Positions 34,948-43,804 of a stretch of 64,000 nucleotides of DNA are shown one piece after another (within the stretch, counting starts at the first letter, position 1; the number at the start of each line of letters is the position of its first letter). This DNA is from Falsiroseomonas sp051859025 (GTDB lineage Bacteria; Pseudomonadota; Alphaproteobacteria; Acetobacterales; Acetobacteraceae), in NCBI RefSeq assembly GCF_051859025.1, contig NZ_JBHYGL010000002.1, positions 62,001 to 126,000 on the forward strand. Reading direction: 5' to 3'. The position numbers were made by a program, and so were the translations under genes. The notes beneath the pieces were generated by a model that made no database searches, was not told where the DNA came from, and was given only the letters and a program-made list of their open reading frames with translations.

Positions 34948-35829
34948 ATGTCCCCGCCCCTCACGCCACCGCCCGATCCCAACCCGCGCAAGCCGCGCCT
35001 GGTCTGCCCGCCGGGCTCCGTCGATTGCCAGGTGCATCTGTTCGGCCCCGCCGCCGATTATCCCTTCGATCCCGGCAGCCGCTACATCTCGGAGGATGCG
35101 CTGCCGGAGACGAACATCGCGCTGCAGGACGCGCTCGGCCTGTCGCACGCCATCATCGTCAGCGGTGGTGGCTACGGCATGGATACGAAGCATCTCGAGG
35201 ACACGCTGCGGCGCTTCCCCGATCGCTTCCGCGGCGTGGCGCTGCTGCCGCCAGAAACGACGCAGGCGGAGATGGCGCGGCTGCATGGCCTCGGCGTGCG
35301 GGGGCTTCGCTTCGTCAGCCCGGCGCATGGCGCGCATCTGCCGCATCTGTCGGAACGCGCGGCGGCGATGGCGGCGGAACTGGGCTGGGTGGTGCAGTTC
35401 TATCCCGCGCAGGGTGATCTCGGCGACTTCGCGGATCGCTTGATGGCGCTGCCGGGGCCGGTGGTGCTGGACCATTTCGGCGCAATTCCGGCGGCGGGCG
35501 GCGTGGACCAGCCGGCCTTCCGCACCATGCTCCGGATGCTGGATAGTGGCCGCGTCTGGGTGCGACTGTCCGGCCCCATGCGCTGCACGAAGGAGGACTT
35601 CCCCTATGCCTCCGTCACGCCACTCGCCAAGGCGCTGGTGGCGCATGCGCCGGAAAGGCTGGTCTGGGGGTCGGACTGGCCCCATGTGAACATGCGTGGC
35701 CGGCTGATGCCCAATGATGGCGACCTGCTGGACCAGATGCTGGACTGGGCACCGGATGAGGCGGTGCGCAACCGTATCCTGTCGGACAACGCCCGGGCCC
35801 TGTATGACATCAAGACCCCCGGGGAGTGA
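34948..35829 (+). CDS. Amidohydrolase, 2-pyrone-4,6-dicarboxylate lactonase-like
   Basis: A 293-residue TIM-barrel hydrolase of amidohydrolase family 2. The N-terminal HxH-type site is replaced by DCQVHLFGP, as in LigI-like lactonases; later landmarks are VVQFYPA, VVLDHFGA and VWGSDWPHVNMRG with the catalytic Asp. LigI opens 2-pyrone-4,6-dicarboxylate in lignin-aromatic breakdown; the exact substrate here is inferred. Probably cotranscribed with the Bug protein ahead. Confidence 0.82.
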   Translation: MSPPLTPPPDPNPRKPRLVCPPGSVDCQVHLFGPAADYPFDPGSRYISEDALPETNIALQDALGLSHAIIVSGGGYGMDTKHLEDTLRRFPDRFRGVALLPPETTQAEMARLHGLGVRGLRFVSPAHGAHLPHLSERAAAMAAELGWVVQFYPAQGDLGDFADRLMALPGPVVLDHFGAIPAAGGVDQPAFRTMLRMLDSGRVWVRLSGPMRCTKEDFPYASVTPLAKALVAHAPERLVWGSDWPHVNMRGRLMPNDGDLLDQMLDWAPDEAVRNRILSDNARALYDIKTPGE

Positions 35830-35837
35830 TCCCCGGG
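35818..35837. terminator. Bidirectional hairpin between convergent genes
   Basis: CCCGGGGA and TCCCCGGG form a perfect 8-bp stem around a four-base loop. It spans the stop codon of the lactonase-like gene and faces the end of the convergent DoxX gene. No T-run follows. Confidence 0.55.
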
Positions 35838-35865
35838 AGCCTTGATGGTCGTCATGCCGGCCTGT

Positions 35866-36303
35866 TCAGGCGCGGGCTTCGACCGCGCCGCGGCCGAGCA
35901 GCTTGTTGATATCGAGGGCGAAGGCCCCCGCGCCCAGCCCGGCCTGCACCAGCAGCAGCACCGTCCACATCGCCGGGAATTCCCAGCCGCCGCCCGGCGC
36001 ATTGAACAGCCAGCCCTTGCCCATGTGCTGGATGGTGGCGCCGATCATGATGGGCAGCGCGGCGATGCTCACCACCCGCGTCCAGACGCCGGCGATCAGC
36101 GCGATGCCCGCCGCGGTTTCCGCGATGGCGACGACCGCGCCCAGGATCGGCGGATAGCCGATGGAGCCGAAGTAACCCATCGTGCCGGCCAGGCCGAAGG
36201 TCATGATCTTCAGCAGCAGGCCATGCGCCAGGAAGGCGACGCCCAGCGTCACGCGCAGCAGCGCGGCGGCATAGGGGGTGGTGGTGCGGGTGTCGGTAAA
36301 CAT
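35866..36303 (-). CDS. DoxX family membrane protein
   Basis: A 145-residue inner-membrane protein with four hydrophobic segments (ALLRVTLGVAFLAHGLLL at about 13-30, ILGAVVAIAETAAGIALIAGV, VSIAALPIMIGATI, and MWTVLLLVQAGLGAGAFAL). The DoxX pattern GxxFLxHG is present. Function in the family ranges from thiosulfate:quinone reductase subunit to redox stress partner. Divergent from a LysR regulator, which likely controls it. Confidence 0.88.
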   Translation of the reverse strand: MFTDTRTTTPYAAALLRVTLGVAFLAHGLLLKIMTFGLAGTMGYFGSIGYPPILGAVVAIAETAAGIALIAGVWTRVVSIAALPIMIGATIQHMGKGWLFNAPGGGWEFPAMWTVLLLVQAGLGAGAFALDINKLLGRGAVEARA

Positions 36304-36403
36304 CGTCGTGGTTCCGTCTCTGGCGGGGCGCGGTGGGCGCCCCTGATGGCCAGCGGTATCGCCCGCGACCGGCTTTCCCTTCCAACAGCGGTACGGAACA
36401 CCC

Positions 36404-36435
36404 ATCATCACCACCACGAATGATGGGGTGATGAT
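36404..36435. promoter_or_regulatory. Inverted repeat directly upstream of the LysR start
   Basis: ATCATCACC at 36404-36412 and GGTGATGAT at 36427-36435 form a perfect 9-bp inverted repeat with a 14-bp spacer. The right arm ends at the base before the TTG start. It lies in the 132-bp divergent DoxX/LysR gap and is a good candidate for the regulator's own operator. Confidence 0.6.
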
Positions 36436-37368
36436 TTGGCGGACCTCCAGAACCTCGACCTGAACCTGCTGCGCGTCTTCGACGCCGTGGCGCGGGAGAG
36501 GCATGTGACGCGCGCGGCGGAGAAGCTGAACCTTTCCCAGCCCGCCGTTTCCAACGCCCTGTCGCGCCTGCGCACCGCGCTGAAGGATGAATTGTTTCTG
36601 CGCCGCCCCGGCGGTGTGGAGCCCACCGCGCTGGCGCTCTCGCTGGAGGGCCCGGTGGCGCAGGTGCTGGACACCTTGCGCACGACTCTGGCCGACCACG
36701 CGCCCTTCGACCCCGCAACAACGGACCGCGTCTTCACCCTGGCGCTCAGCGAATATGCGGAAAGCGTGCTGGTGCCGCCGTTGCTGGAACTGATGGCCAA
36801 GGACGCGCCGCGCGCGCTGGTCGCGGTGCGGCATGCCGACCGCACCAATGCGATGGAAATCCTGGATGCCGGGACAGCGGAGATCGCGATCGCCGTGCTG
36901 CCGGAACCGCCGGCGCTCTACACCCGCGTGCGCCTGCTGCCGGAGGGATTTCTCACCCTGGTGCGGCCCGGCCATCCGCTGGCGGAGGGGCCGATGACGC
37001 TGGAGCGTTTCACCGCCTTCCCGCATCTGCTGCATTCCGCCAACGGGTCGCGCGACGGCGCGCTGGACGGGCCGTTGACGGAGGCCGGGTATCCGCGCCG
37101 GCTGGGTGCCGTGGTGGCGCATCTCGGCGCGGTGCCGGAGATCCTGATGCGGACGGACATGGTGATGTCGCTGTCGGGGCGGCTCGCGCAGCGCATGGCG
37201 GAGACCTACGGCCTGGTGCTGCGCCCCTGCCCGGTGGAGTTGAATCACACCCGCCTGAGCCTGCTGTTCCATCGGCGGTTCGAGGCTGATCCCGGCCATG
37301 CCTGGCTGCGCCGCCTGCTGCTGAGCGTGGCGCGGGAAGTGGGGCCGGTGCCGGGCGTGGGGGCATGA
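36436..37368 (+). CDS. LysR family transcriptional regulator
   Basis: A 310-residue regulator. The N-terminal winged HTH (LNLLRVFDAVARERHVTRAAEKLNLSQPAVSNALSRL) is typical, and the effector domain starts near residue 90 (VFTLALSEYAESVL). The family closest in sequence style is the NodD/PcpR-like group. TTG is the only possible start after the in-frame stop at 36421. Divergent from the DoxX gene; an inverted repeat abuts the start codon. Confidence 0.88.
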   Translation: MADLQNLDLNLLRVFDAVARERHVTRAAEKLNLSQPAVSNALSRLRTALKDELFLRRPGGVEPTALALSLEGPVAQVLDTLRTTLADHAPFDPATTDRVFTLALSEYAESVLVPPLLELMAKDAPRALVAVRHADRTNAMEILDAGTAEIAIAVLPEPPALYTRVRLLPEGFLTLVRPGHPLAEGPMTLERFTAFPHLLHSANGSRDGALDGPLTEAGYPRRLGAVVAHLGAVPEILMRTDMVMSLSGRLAQRMAETYGLVLRPCPVELNHTRLSLLFHRRFEADPGHAWLRRLLLSVAREVGPVPGVGA

Positions 37369-37390
37369 GGATTGTTCTGCTGGTGACGGT

Positions 37391-37444
37391 CCAGGGGCGT
37401 CACGCCCCTGGCGGATGGGGCATGGGGAAGGCAGCGCCTTCCCC
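37391..37444. repeat. Two perfect hairpins in tandem (REP-like element)
   Basis: Between the LysR and GMC genes, 37391-37411 forms a 9-bp stem with a three-base loop (CCAGGGGCG / CGCCCCTGG). 37424-37444 forms a second 9-bp stem, also with a three-base loop (GGGGAAGGC / GCCTTCCCC). They are separated by 12 bases. The pattern looks like an intergenic palindromic repeat; it may also terminate the LysR transcript. Confidence 0.65.
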
Positions 37445-37455
37445 ACATCACCGCG

Positions 37456-39036
37456 ATGTTTGATTTCGTCGTGGTCGGCGCCGGCAGCGCCGGCTGCCTC
37501 CTCGCTGACAGGCTCTCCGCCGGCGGCGCGACGGTCGCGGTGATCGAGGCCGGGGGGCGGGACCGTCACCCGTGGCTGCACATCCCCGCCGGCTATGCCC
37601 GCATCCTGACGCATCCCACCCTTACCTGGGGTTTCAGCACCGCGCCCGATGCGGCGACGGGCGGTCGGGCGCTGGATTATCCGCGCGGGCGGGTGCTGGG
37701 GGGCTCGTCCGCCATCAACGGGCTTGGCCATGTCTGGGGCGATCCCTCGGATTACGACCTCTGGGCGCAGAAGGGTTGCGCGGGCTGGTCCTGGGCCGAC
37801 CTCGCGCCGCATTTCGCGGCCTATGAACGGGCGGAGGAAGCGGGGCCGCATCGCGGGCGGGACGGCCAGCTTTCCGTGGAGCATTTGGCCGAGGTGCCGC
37901 CTTTGGTCGCGAAGCTGCGCGACGCCGCCGCCACGATCGGCCTGCCTACGCCGCGCGACATGAACGGCCCGGTGCGGGCGGGATTCTCCACATTTCAGCA
38001 AACCCGCCAGGGGCGGCGCCGGCATTCCGCGGCCAGCGCCTTCCTGAAGCCTGCCCTGGCGCGCGGCGTGGCGCTGTTCGACAAGGCCCTGGCGCTGCGG
38101 ATCGTGATCCAGGACGGCCGCGCCACGGGCGTCGCCATCCGGCGCGGCGCCGTGGAGACCATCATCCGGGCGCGGCGGGAGGTGATCCTGAGCGCCGGCG
38201 CCATCGGGTCGCCCCACCTGCTGATGCTGTCCGGCCTCGGCCCCGCGGCGCATCTGCGGGACCAGGGGATCGAGGTCCTGCAGGACATCCCCGGCATCGG
38301 CCGGAATTTGCAGGACCACTACATCGCCCGCATGACCTGGCGGCTGACGGACCATCGCTGGTCCGCCAACCGCCGCATCGCCTGGCCGCGCCTGGCGCTG
38401 GAACTGGCGCGCTGGGCGTTGCGCGGCGATGGGGTGCTGACCTGGTCCCCCGGCATGGTCGGCGTCTTCGCCAAGACCCTGCCGGGCCTGGAGGCACCGG
38501 ACATCCAGCTCAATGGCGGCCCCGTCTCCTGGGCCGAGGGGCGGATCGGCGTGCCGGACCCGGAGCCGGGGCTGACGCTGGGCGCCTGGCAGTGCCGGCC
38601 GCTGTCGCGCGGCAGCGTCACGCTGGCCTCCGCCGATCCCGCCCATGCGCCCGTCATCGCGCCGCGCTTCCTGACGGCGCCGGAGGACCGCGCCGCGGTC
38701 GTGCGCGGCATCCGCCTGGCCCGGCGCTGGATGGCGGCGGAGCCGCTGCGCGGCATCGTCGCCGGCGAATTGCGCCCTGGCGCGGCGCTGCAATCGGATG
38801 AGGAACTGGCATCCTTCGCGGCCGAGACCGGCGGCACCGTGTATCACCCCAGTTGCACCGTGCGGATGGGCGGCGATGGCAGCGGCGCGCCGCTGGACGC
38901 GCAATTGCGCGTGCGCGGCGTGGCCGGGCTGCGGGTGGTGGATGCCTCGGTCTTCCCGGACATTCCCGTCTGCAACATCAACGCGACGGTGCTGGCGGTG
39001 GCGCAGAAGGCCTCGGGGATGATCCTTTCAGGCTAG
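37456..39036 (+). CDS. GMC family oxidoreductase
   Basis: A 526-residue FAD-dependent alcohol dehydrogenase/oxidase of the glucose-methanol-choline family. The ADP-binding motif VVVGAGSAGCLLADRL starts at residue 5. GMC signature 1 is RGRVLGGSSAING, and signature 2 is ILSAGAIGSPHLLMLSG. The active-site His is in TVYHPSCTVRMG, with the C-terminal Asn in VCNINATVLAVAQKAS. Resembles choline and alkanol dehydrogenases; substrate unknown. No signal peptide. Confidence 0.9.
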   Translation: MFDFVVVGAGSAGCLLADRLSAGGATVAVIEAGGRDRHPWLHIPAGYARILTHPTLTWGFSTAPDAATGGRALDYPRGRVLGGSSAINGLGHVWGDPSDYDLWAQKGCAGWSWADLAPHFAAYERAEEAGPHRGRDGQLSVEHLAEVPPLVAKLRDAAATIGLPTPRDMNGPVRAGFSTFQQTRQGRRRHSAASAFLKPALARGVALFDKALALRIVIQDGRATGVAIRRGAVETIIRARREVILSAGAIGSPHLLMLSGLGPAAHLRDQGIEVLQDIPGIGRNLQDHYIARMTWRLTDHRWSANRRIAWPRLALELARWALRGDGVLTWSPGMVGVFAKTLPGLEAPDIQLNGGPVSWAEGRIGVPDPEPGLTLGAWQCRPLSRGSVTLASADPAHAPVIAPRFLTAPEDRAAVVRGIRLARRWMAAEPLRGIVAGELRPGAALQSDEELASFAAETGGTVYHPSCTVRMGGDGSGAPLDAQLRVRGVAGLRVVDASVFPDIPVCNINATVLAVAQKASGMILSG

Positions 39037-39078
39037 ACATCGACACTTGAATAGCTGTGCATACGTCGCTAGGTGCCG

Positions 39079-39095
39079 CCCCTCGCTGCGAGGGG
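39079..39095 (+). promoter_or_regulatory. Leader hairpin upstream of mntP
   Basis: CCCCTCG and CGAGGGG form a perfect 7-bp stem with a three-base loop, ending 12 bases before the mntP ATG and partly overlapping the purine-rich ribosome binding site (GAGGGGGAG). Folding would mask the ribosome binding site. Whether it senses anything is unknown. Confidence 0.4.
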
Positions 39096-39107
39096 GAGTG
39101 CCCGACC

Positions 39108-39674
39108 ATGACGCCGATGACCACCCTCGCCTTGGCCATGGGCATGTCCGTCGATGCCTTCGCCGCCGCCATCGGCAAGGGCGCGGCGCTGGATCGGCCG
39201 AGGTTCGGGGAGGCGCTGCGCACCGGCCTGGTCTTCGGCGCGGTGGAGGCGGTGACGCCGGTGATCGGCTGGGCGCTCGGCATGGCGGCCAGCGCGCATG
39301 TGGCGGCGGTGGACCATTGGCTGGCCTTCGTCATCCTGGGCCTGGTCGGCGGGCGGATGCTCTGGGGCGCGGCGCAGCCGGCTGGCATCCCGGTGGAGCG
39401 GCCGCGCCGGCATGGCACGGCGCTGCTGCTGGCCACCGCCATCGGCACCAGCCTGGATGCCATGGCGGTCGGCGTGACGCTGGCCTTCCTCGACGTGGAC
39501 ATCACCGTGGCGGCGGCGGCGATCGGCCTGGCGACGGCGGTGATGGCCACCATCGGCATGCTGGTCGGCCGCTGGCTCGGCGGCCGCTTCGGGCGGATGG
39601 CGGAGGCGCTGGGCGGCGTGGCGCTGGTGCTGCTGGGCGTGAAGATCCTGCTGGAACACACGATCCTCGCGTAG
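39108..39674 (+). CDS. mntP: Manganese efflux pump MntP
   Basis: A 188-residue inner-membrane Mn(II) exporter with six hydrophobic segments, the same length as E. coli MntP. The two conserved intramembrane aspartate motifs are visible: MSVDAFAAAIGKGA near residue 14 and GTSLDAMAVGVTLAF in the second repeat. The start ATG at 39108 was chosen over an earlier in-frame ATG because MTPMTTLALAMG begins the first helix. Confidence 0.9.
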   Translation: MTPMTTLALAMGMSVDAFAAAIGKGAALDRPRFGEALRTGLVFGAVEAVTPVIGWALGMAASAHVAAVDHWLAFVILGLVGGRMLWGAAQPAGIPVERPRRHGTALLLATAIGTSLDAMAVGVTLAFLDVDITVAAAAIGLATAVMATIGMLVGRWLGGRFGRMAEALGGVALVLLGVKILLEHTILA

Positions 39675-39731
39675 CGGCGCGATGGCCTGGGGCGGCACCG
39701 CCTCCTGCCCTCGCGCCACGCCGCCGGCTGT

Positions 39732-40727
39732 TCAGCCTTCCTCGAAGCGCAGGCCGCGGGCGCGGATCAGGGCGCCCCACTTCTCGGTCTCGGCGCGCTT
39801 GTGCGCCTCCGCCCCGGCCATGTCGGTGCCCTGGAGCAGGAAGCCCACCTCCGCCGCGCGGGTGCGGACATCGGGCTGCGCCAGGCCATGCGCGGCGGCG
39901 GCGGCCAGGCGGCGCGCCACCGGGTCCGGCGTGGCGGAGGGCACCCACCACATCACCCAGCTATTCGCCTCGAAGCCCGGGGCCACGGTCTCCGCCATGG
40001 TGGGCACATCAGGCAGCGCGGGCACGCGGGCGGGCGTGCAGACCGCCAGCGCCTGCAAGCCGCCCTGGCGGATCTGGCCGAGGGCGGCCGGCATGTCCGC
40101 GAACATGAAATCCACCACCCCGGCGCGGAGGTCCGTCAGCGCCGGCGCCGTGCCGCGGTAGCTCACCAGCGTGAAGTCGCCGCCGCTGGCGCCGCGATAC
40201 AGTTCGGCCGCCAATTGGTGGGGCGTGCCGGACCCGCCGGTGGCGCCGGACAGGCGGCCGGGATTGGCCTTCAGGTGGCGATCGAATTCGCGGACATCCG
40301 CCCAGCGCCCGCTGCGCACCACCAGGATGAAGGGCGTCGTCGCCAGCCAGGTCAGGGCCTTGAACTCGCCGAGGTCGTAGCCCGGATCGCGCATCATGAA
40401 GGGCGCGATGACGGAGGAGATCGGCGCCAGCAGCACCGTCGTGCCATCCGCCGCGGCGCGCGCCACGCTGCGGGTGCCGACCGCGGCGCCCGCGCCGGGG
40501 CGGTTCTCCACGATCATGGGCTGGCCGAGGAAGCCCTGCATGTGGGGCGCCATCACGCGGGCCAGGATGTCGGGGCTGCCACCGGGGGCGAAGGGGTTGA
40601 TCAGCCGCACCGGCCCGGGCGGCGTCCATTCCTGGGCCCAGGCGGGGGACAGGCCGGGGGTGGCGAGGCCGGCCAGGCTGCCGGCCGCGGCAAGGCGTAG
40701 CGCCGCGCGCCGCGAAAGATCGGTCAT
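39732..40727 (-). CDS. Tripartite tricarboxylate transporter substrate-binding protein (Bug family, Tat-type signal)
   Basis: A 331-residue Bug-family periplasmic binding protein. Its signal peptide has a twin-arginine core (LSRRAALRLAAAG), suggesting Tat export, and ends near PAWAQ. Landmarks are GPVRLINPFAPGGSPDI, MIVENRPGAGAAVGTRSVA, VSYRGTAPALTDLRAGVVDFMF and LPDVPTMAETVAPGF. No cognate membrane subunits nearby. Divergent from the PBP1A gene. Confidence 0.92.
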   Translation of the reverse strand: MTDLSRRAALRLAAAGSLAGLATPGLSPAWAQEWTPPGPVRLINPFAPGGSPDILARVMAPHMQGFLGQPMIVENRPGAGAAVGTRSVARAAADGTTVLLAPISSVIAPFMMRDPGYDLGEFKALTWLATTPFILVVRSGRWADVREFDRHLKANPGRLSGATGGSGTPHQLAAELYRGASGGDFTLVSYRGTAPALTDLRAGVVDFMFADMPAALGQIRQGGLQALAVCTPARVPALPDVPTMAETVAPGFEANSWVMWWVPSATPDPVARRLAAAAAHGLAQPDVRTRAAEVGFLLQGTDMAGAEAHKRAETEKWGALIRARGLRFEEG

Positions 40728-40816
40728 GGAGGAGGTCCCTGTTCGATGAGGCGGGCAGCCTTCTGCGGGCTGCCATCACCATCGCAAATGGACGTTCCGT
40801 CATTGAAAGGCAAGGA

Positions 40817-42745
40817 ATGCCTGCGCCGTTGGGGCGCCGGGGCGCGGCCATGCTACAGCGGGCGCGGATGGCCCGAATCGCCCGCAAGCCGGAACCGCCT
40901 GCTCATCCTCGGGCTCCCTCCCGGCGCCCCGCCCCGCCGGCCCCGCCGAAACGCCCCCGCCGTGCCTGGCGGTGGCTGCGCTGGCTGGTGCTGCTGACCA
41001 TCTGGGGCGGCGTCGCCCTGGCGGGGCTGCTGGTCTTCCTGACCTGGGACCTGCCGCGCACGGACCTCGCCCTGACCACGACGCGCCGCGCGGGCGTGAC
41101 GCTGGAAGCAACTGATGGGCGCATCATCGCGACCTCCGGCGACGTGGTGGGGGACATCGTCCGCCTGCGGGACCTGCCGCCGCACTTGCCCGCCGCGGTG
41201 ATCGCCATCGAGGACCGCCGCTTCCGAGACCATTTCGGCATCGACCCCATCGGCATCGCCCGCGCGGCCTATGTGAATTTCACCACCGGCCGCGTCGCCC
41301 AGGGCGGATCGACGCTGACGCAGCAATTGGCGAAAAACCTGTTCCTGACGCCGGAGCGCAGCTTCCGCCGCAAGGCGCAGGAAGCCGTCATGGCGTTGTG
41401 GCTGGAATGGAAGTTCAGCAAGGACGAGTTGCTCGAGATCTACCTGAACCGCGTCTATCTCGGCGCCGGCGCCTATGGGGTGGATGCGGCGGCGCGGCTC
41501 TATTTCGGCGTGCCGGCGTCGCGGCTGAACCTCTGGCAATCCGCCATCCTGGCCGGGCTGCCCAAGGCGCCATCCCGCCTCAATCCGCGCTCCGCGCCCG
41601 AAGCCGCGGCGGGTCGGGCGGCGGAGGTGCTGGACGCCATGGCCGATACCGGCGCCATCACCGCCCGCCAGGCCAGCCAGGCGGCGGAGGCCATCCGCAT
41701 CCCGCCGCGCCCGTCCCGCGATTCCGGCTGGTTCGCGGATTGGGTGATGGATGACCTCGGCAGCCGCTTCCCCGGCAATGCCGATCTGGTGCTGCGCACC
41801 ACGCTCGATCTGCGGATGCAGGCGGTGGTGGAGGCGCGGCTGGAGGCGCTGCTGGCCGGCCCCGGCCAGCGCGCGCGCGTCGGGCAGGGGGCGGTGGTGG
41901 CGATGGAGGCCGCGACCGGCAACGTCCGCGCCATGGCGGGCGGGCGGGATTTTCGTGCATCCCAGTTCAACCGCGCGACGCAGGCCCGGCGACAGCCGGG
42001 CTCCGCCTTCAAGCCCTTCGTGTTCCTGACGGCGCTGGAAGGGGGCGCCTCGCCCCAGGACCCGGTGGCGGATGGCCCGCTGACGCTCGGCGGCTGGTCC
42101 CCCGGCAACGGCGCCTGGCGGCCGCGGGGCGAGATCACGATGGACGAGGCGCTGGCCCATTCGGTCAACACCGCGGCCGTGCGGGTGCTGCAACGCAGCG
42201 GCGGCGCGCGGGCGGCGATCGAGACCGCGCGCCGCTTCGGTCTGCCCGGCCCCTTCCAGCGCGACGCCACCATCGCGCTCGGCACCGGGGAGGTGACGCT
42301 GCTGGACCTGACCGCGGCCTATGCCCCCTTCGCCAATGGCGGGCTGCTGCCGGATGCGCGCGGCTTGGCCTCCGCCCGCGCCGATGGCCGCGTCGTGCCG
42401 GTGGCGCCCCCGGCTTCCCACCGCGTGACGACGCCCGAAGCCGCGCAGGCCATGCGGCGGATGCTGGAAGCGGTGGTGGCCCGGGGTACCGGGCGCGCGG
42501 CGCAACCGCCCGGCGCCCGCGCCGTGGCGGGCAAGACCGGCACGACGCAGGATTTCCGCGATGCCTGGTTCATCGGTCTGGCACCCGTTTCGGGAACAGG
42601 ACTCGTCATCGGCATCTGGCTCGGCAACGATGACGGGTCCCCGATGGTTGATGTCGCGGGCGGCACGCTGCCCGCGCGCCTGTTCCGCGAGATCCTGGAA
42701 GGACTCGCCCAATCGGAGCCGCCGAACCCGCCCGGCGGCGGATGA
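40817..42745 (+). CDS. Penicillin-binding protein 1A family (bifunctional transglycosylase/transpeptidase)
   Basis: A 642-residue peptidoglycan synthase. One transmembrane helix (LVLLTIWGGVALAGLLVFL, about residues 55-75) follows a basic, proline-rich cytoplasmic tail. The transglycosylase domain shows AIEDRRFRDHFGID with the catalytic Glu, then GGSTLTQQLAKNLFL. The transpeptidase domain shows the SxxK serine in RRQPGSAFKPF, SVN in ALAHSVNTAA and KTG in AGKTGTTQDFRD. An AAAGG ribosome binding site supports ATG 40817; ATGs at 40850 and 40868 are possible. Confidence 0.92.
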   Translation: MPAPLGRRGAAMLQRARMARIARKPEPPAHPRAPSRRPAPPAPPKRPRRAWRWLRWLVLLTIWGGVALAGLLVFLTWDLPRTDLALTTTRRAGVTLEATDGRIIATSGDVVGDIVRLRDLPPHLPAAVIAIEDRRFRDHFGIDPIGIARAAYVNFTTGRVAQGGSTLTQQLAKNLFLTPERSFRRKAQEAVMALWLEWKFSKDELLEIYLNRVYLGAGAYGVDAAARLYFGVPASRLNLWQSAILAGLPKAPSRLNPRSAPEAAAGRAAEVLDAMADTGAITARQASQAAEAIRIPPRPSRDSGWFADWVMDDLGSRFPGNADLVLRTTLDLRMQAVVEARLEALLAGPGQRARVGQGAVVAMEAATGNVRAMAGGRDFRASQFNRATQARRQPGSAFKPFVFLTALEGGASPQDPVADGPLTLGGWSPGNGAWRPRGEITMDEALAHSVNTAAVRVLQRSGGARAAIETARRFGLPGPFQRDATIALGTGEVTLLDLTAAYAPFANGGLLPDARGLASARADGRVVPVAPPASHRVTTPEAAQAMRRMLEAVVARGTGRAAQPPGARAVAGKTGTTQDFRDAWFIGLAPVSGTGLVIGIWLGNDDGSPMVDVAGGTLPARLFREILEGLAQSEPPNPPGGG

Positions 42746-42759
42746 AGGAGTGACCGGCC

Positions 42760-43368
42760 TTGCCTGAGGACCTGACCACGCAGCGCCATGACCGCCTGCG
42801 CCGGATCGCACCCGGCGTGCAGCATGACATCAACAACGCGATGATGGTGCTGGCGTCGAACCTGGAACTGCTGGGCCGCAGCGTCGCGGATGGCGCCCCC
42901 CGCCGGCAGCTGGACCGCTGCATCGAGGCCTCGAAGCGGCTGGACGCGACGATGCGCGGCTTCCTGGATGCCGCGCGGCGCCCGGTGGAGGAGCCGGCCC
43001 GCGCGTCCCTCGCCCAGGCGCTGCGCCAGGTGCTGCCGCTGCTGGCCGTGGCTGCCGGCGCGCGGCACGGGGTGGATGTGGCGGTGGCCGATGGCCTGCC
43101 GGAGGTCGCGCTGGACCGTGCCCGGCTGGACCTGGCCCTGCTGGCCCTGGTGCAGGATGCGGTGCCGCTGCTGGCTCAGGGCGCGCGCATCGGCCTGGCG
43201 GCGGAGAAGCGGGATGGCGCGGTGGCGCTGGTGGTGACGCTGCCCGACGGCATCGCCCCCTCCGAACGCGCCATGGCGCTGCTGGCGGAGGCCGCCACGG
43301 GCGGCACGCTGGAAGCCGGCACGCTGGAAGCTGGGCCGGTGCTGGCCTGGCCTACCAGACCAGCGTGA
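42760..43368 (+). CDS. Histidine-kinase-like phosphoacceptor protein without an ATPase domain
   Basis: A 202-residue protein starting at TTG with AAGGAG nine bases upstream. Residues about 15-40 (RIAPGVQHDINNAMMVLASNLELL) match the H-box of sensor kinases of the HDxNN type, so a dimerisation/phosphoacceptor helix pair is likely. The remainder is too short and lacks N, G1 and G2 ATP-binding boxes. It could be a phosphotransferase similar in principle to ChpT, or a decayed kinase. It follows the PBP1A stop by 14 bases. Confidence 0.65.
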   Translation: MPEDLTTQRHDRLRRIAPGVQHDINNAMMVLASNLELLGRSVADGAPRRQLDRCIEASKRLDATMRGFLDAARRPVEEPARASLAQALRQVLPLLAVAAGARHGVDVAVADGLPEVALDRARLDLALLALVQDAVPLLAQGARIGLAAEKRDGAVALVVTLPDGIAPSERAMALLAEAATGGTLEAGTLEAGPVLAWPTRPA

Positions 43369-43804
43369 CGCCATAGGCGGCGAAGGCCGCGTCATTGGTG
43401 ATGATGGGCAGGCCGGTGGCCAGCGATGTCGCGATCAGCATCCGGTCCATCGGGTCCCGGTGATGCGGCGGCAGGGTCGCGGCGCGGGCGGCGATGTCCC
43501 AGTCCACGGCCAGGGATTTGTATCCGCGTTCCCGCAGGAAGGCCGGGAAGCCAAGGTCTTCGAAGGGCGCAAAGGGCGGCAGCTTGCCGTCAGCGGCCTT
43601 GCGGGTGATCTCCCACACCGTCTCTGCGATGACAAAGACCTCCCCGCCCTGCATGGCAGCACGACCAGCGTCGGACATGCCCGCGGCACCGAAGGCATGG
43701 AAAACGATCAGGGCGCAGGCATCCGCCAGGCAAGCGCCTGGTGGGTGGGATGGCCAGGCGGCCGAGGCTTCCGCGAAGCCTTTCCGCGCCGGACTCAATC
43801 CCAA
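43352..43804 (-). CDS. PIN domain toxin (VapC-like)
   Basis: Up to 150 residues; a PIN-fold ribonuclease of a type II toxin-antitoxin pair. Acidic active-site residues are visible in LADACALIVF (Asp), FVIAETVWEITRK (Glu), DPMDRMLIATSLATG (Asp) and IITNDAAFAAYG (Asp). Translation starts at TTG 43804 or TTG 43798 (TTGA overlap), both inside the antitoxin gene end, so toxin production is coupled to antitoxin synthesis. Its last bases overlap antiparallel with the kinase-like gene. Confidence 0.85.
   Translation of the reverse strand: MGLSPARKGFAEASAAWPSHPPGACLADACALIVFHAFGAAGMSDAGRAAMQGGEVFVIAETVWEITRKAADGKLPPFAPFEDLGFPAFLRERGYKSLAVDWDIAARAATLPPHHRDPMDRMLIATSLATGLPIITNDAAFAAYGVTLVW

Noticed and set aside
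39037..39107. Manganese (yybP-ykoY) riboswitch ahead of mntP
   Set aside because: A GGGGAGT-like core is present, but it is almost at the start codon and the rest of the riboswitch cannot be built; only a short hairpin is supported.
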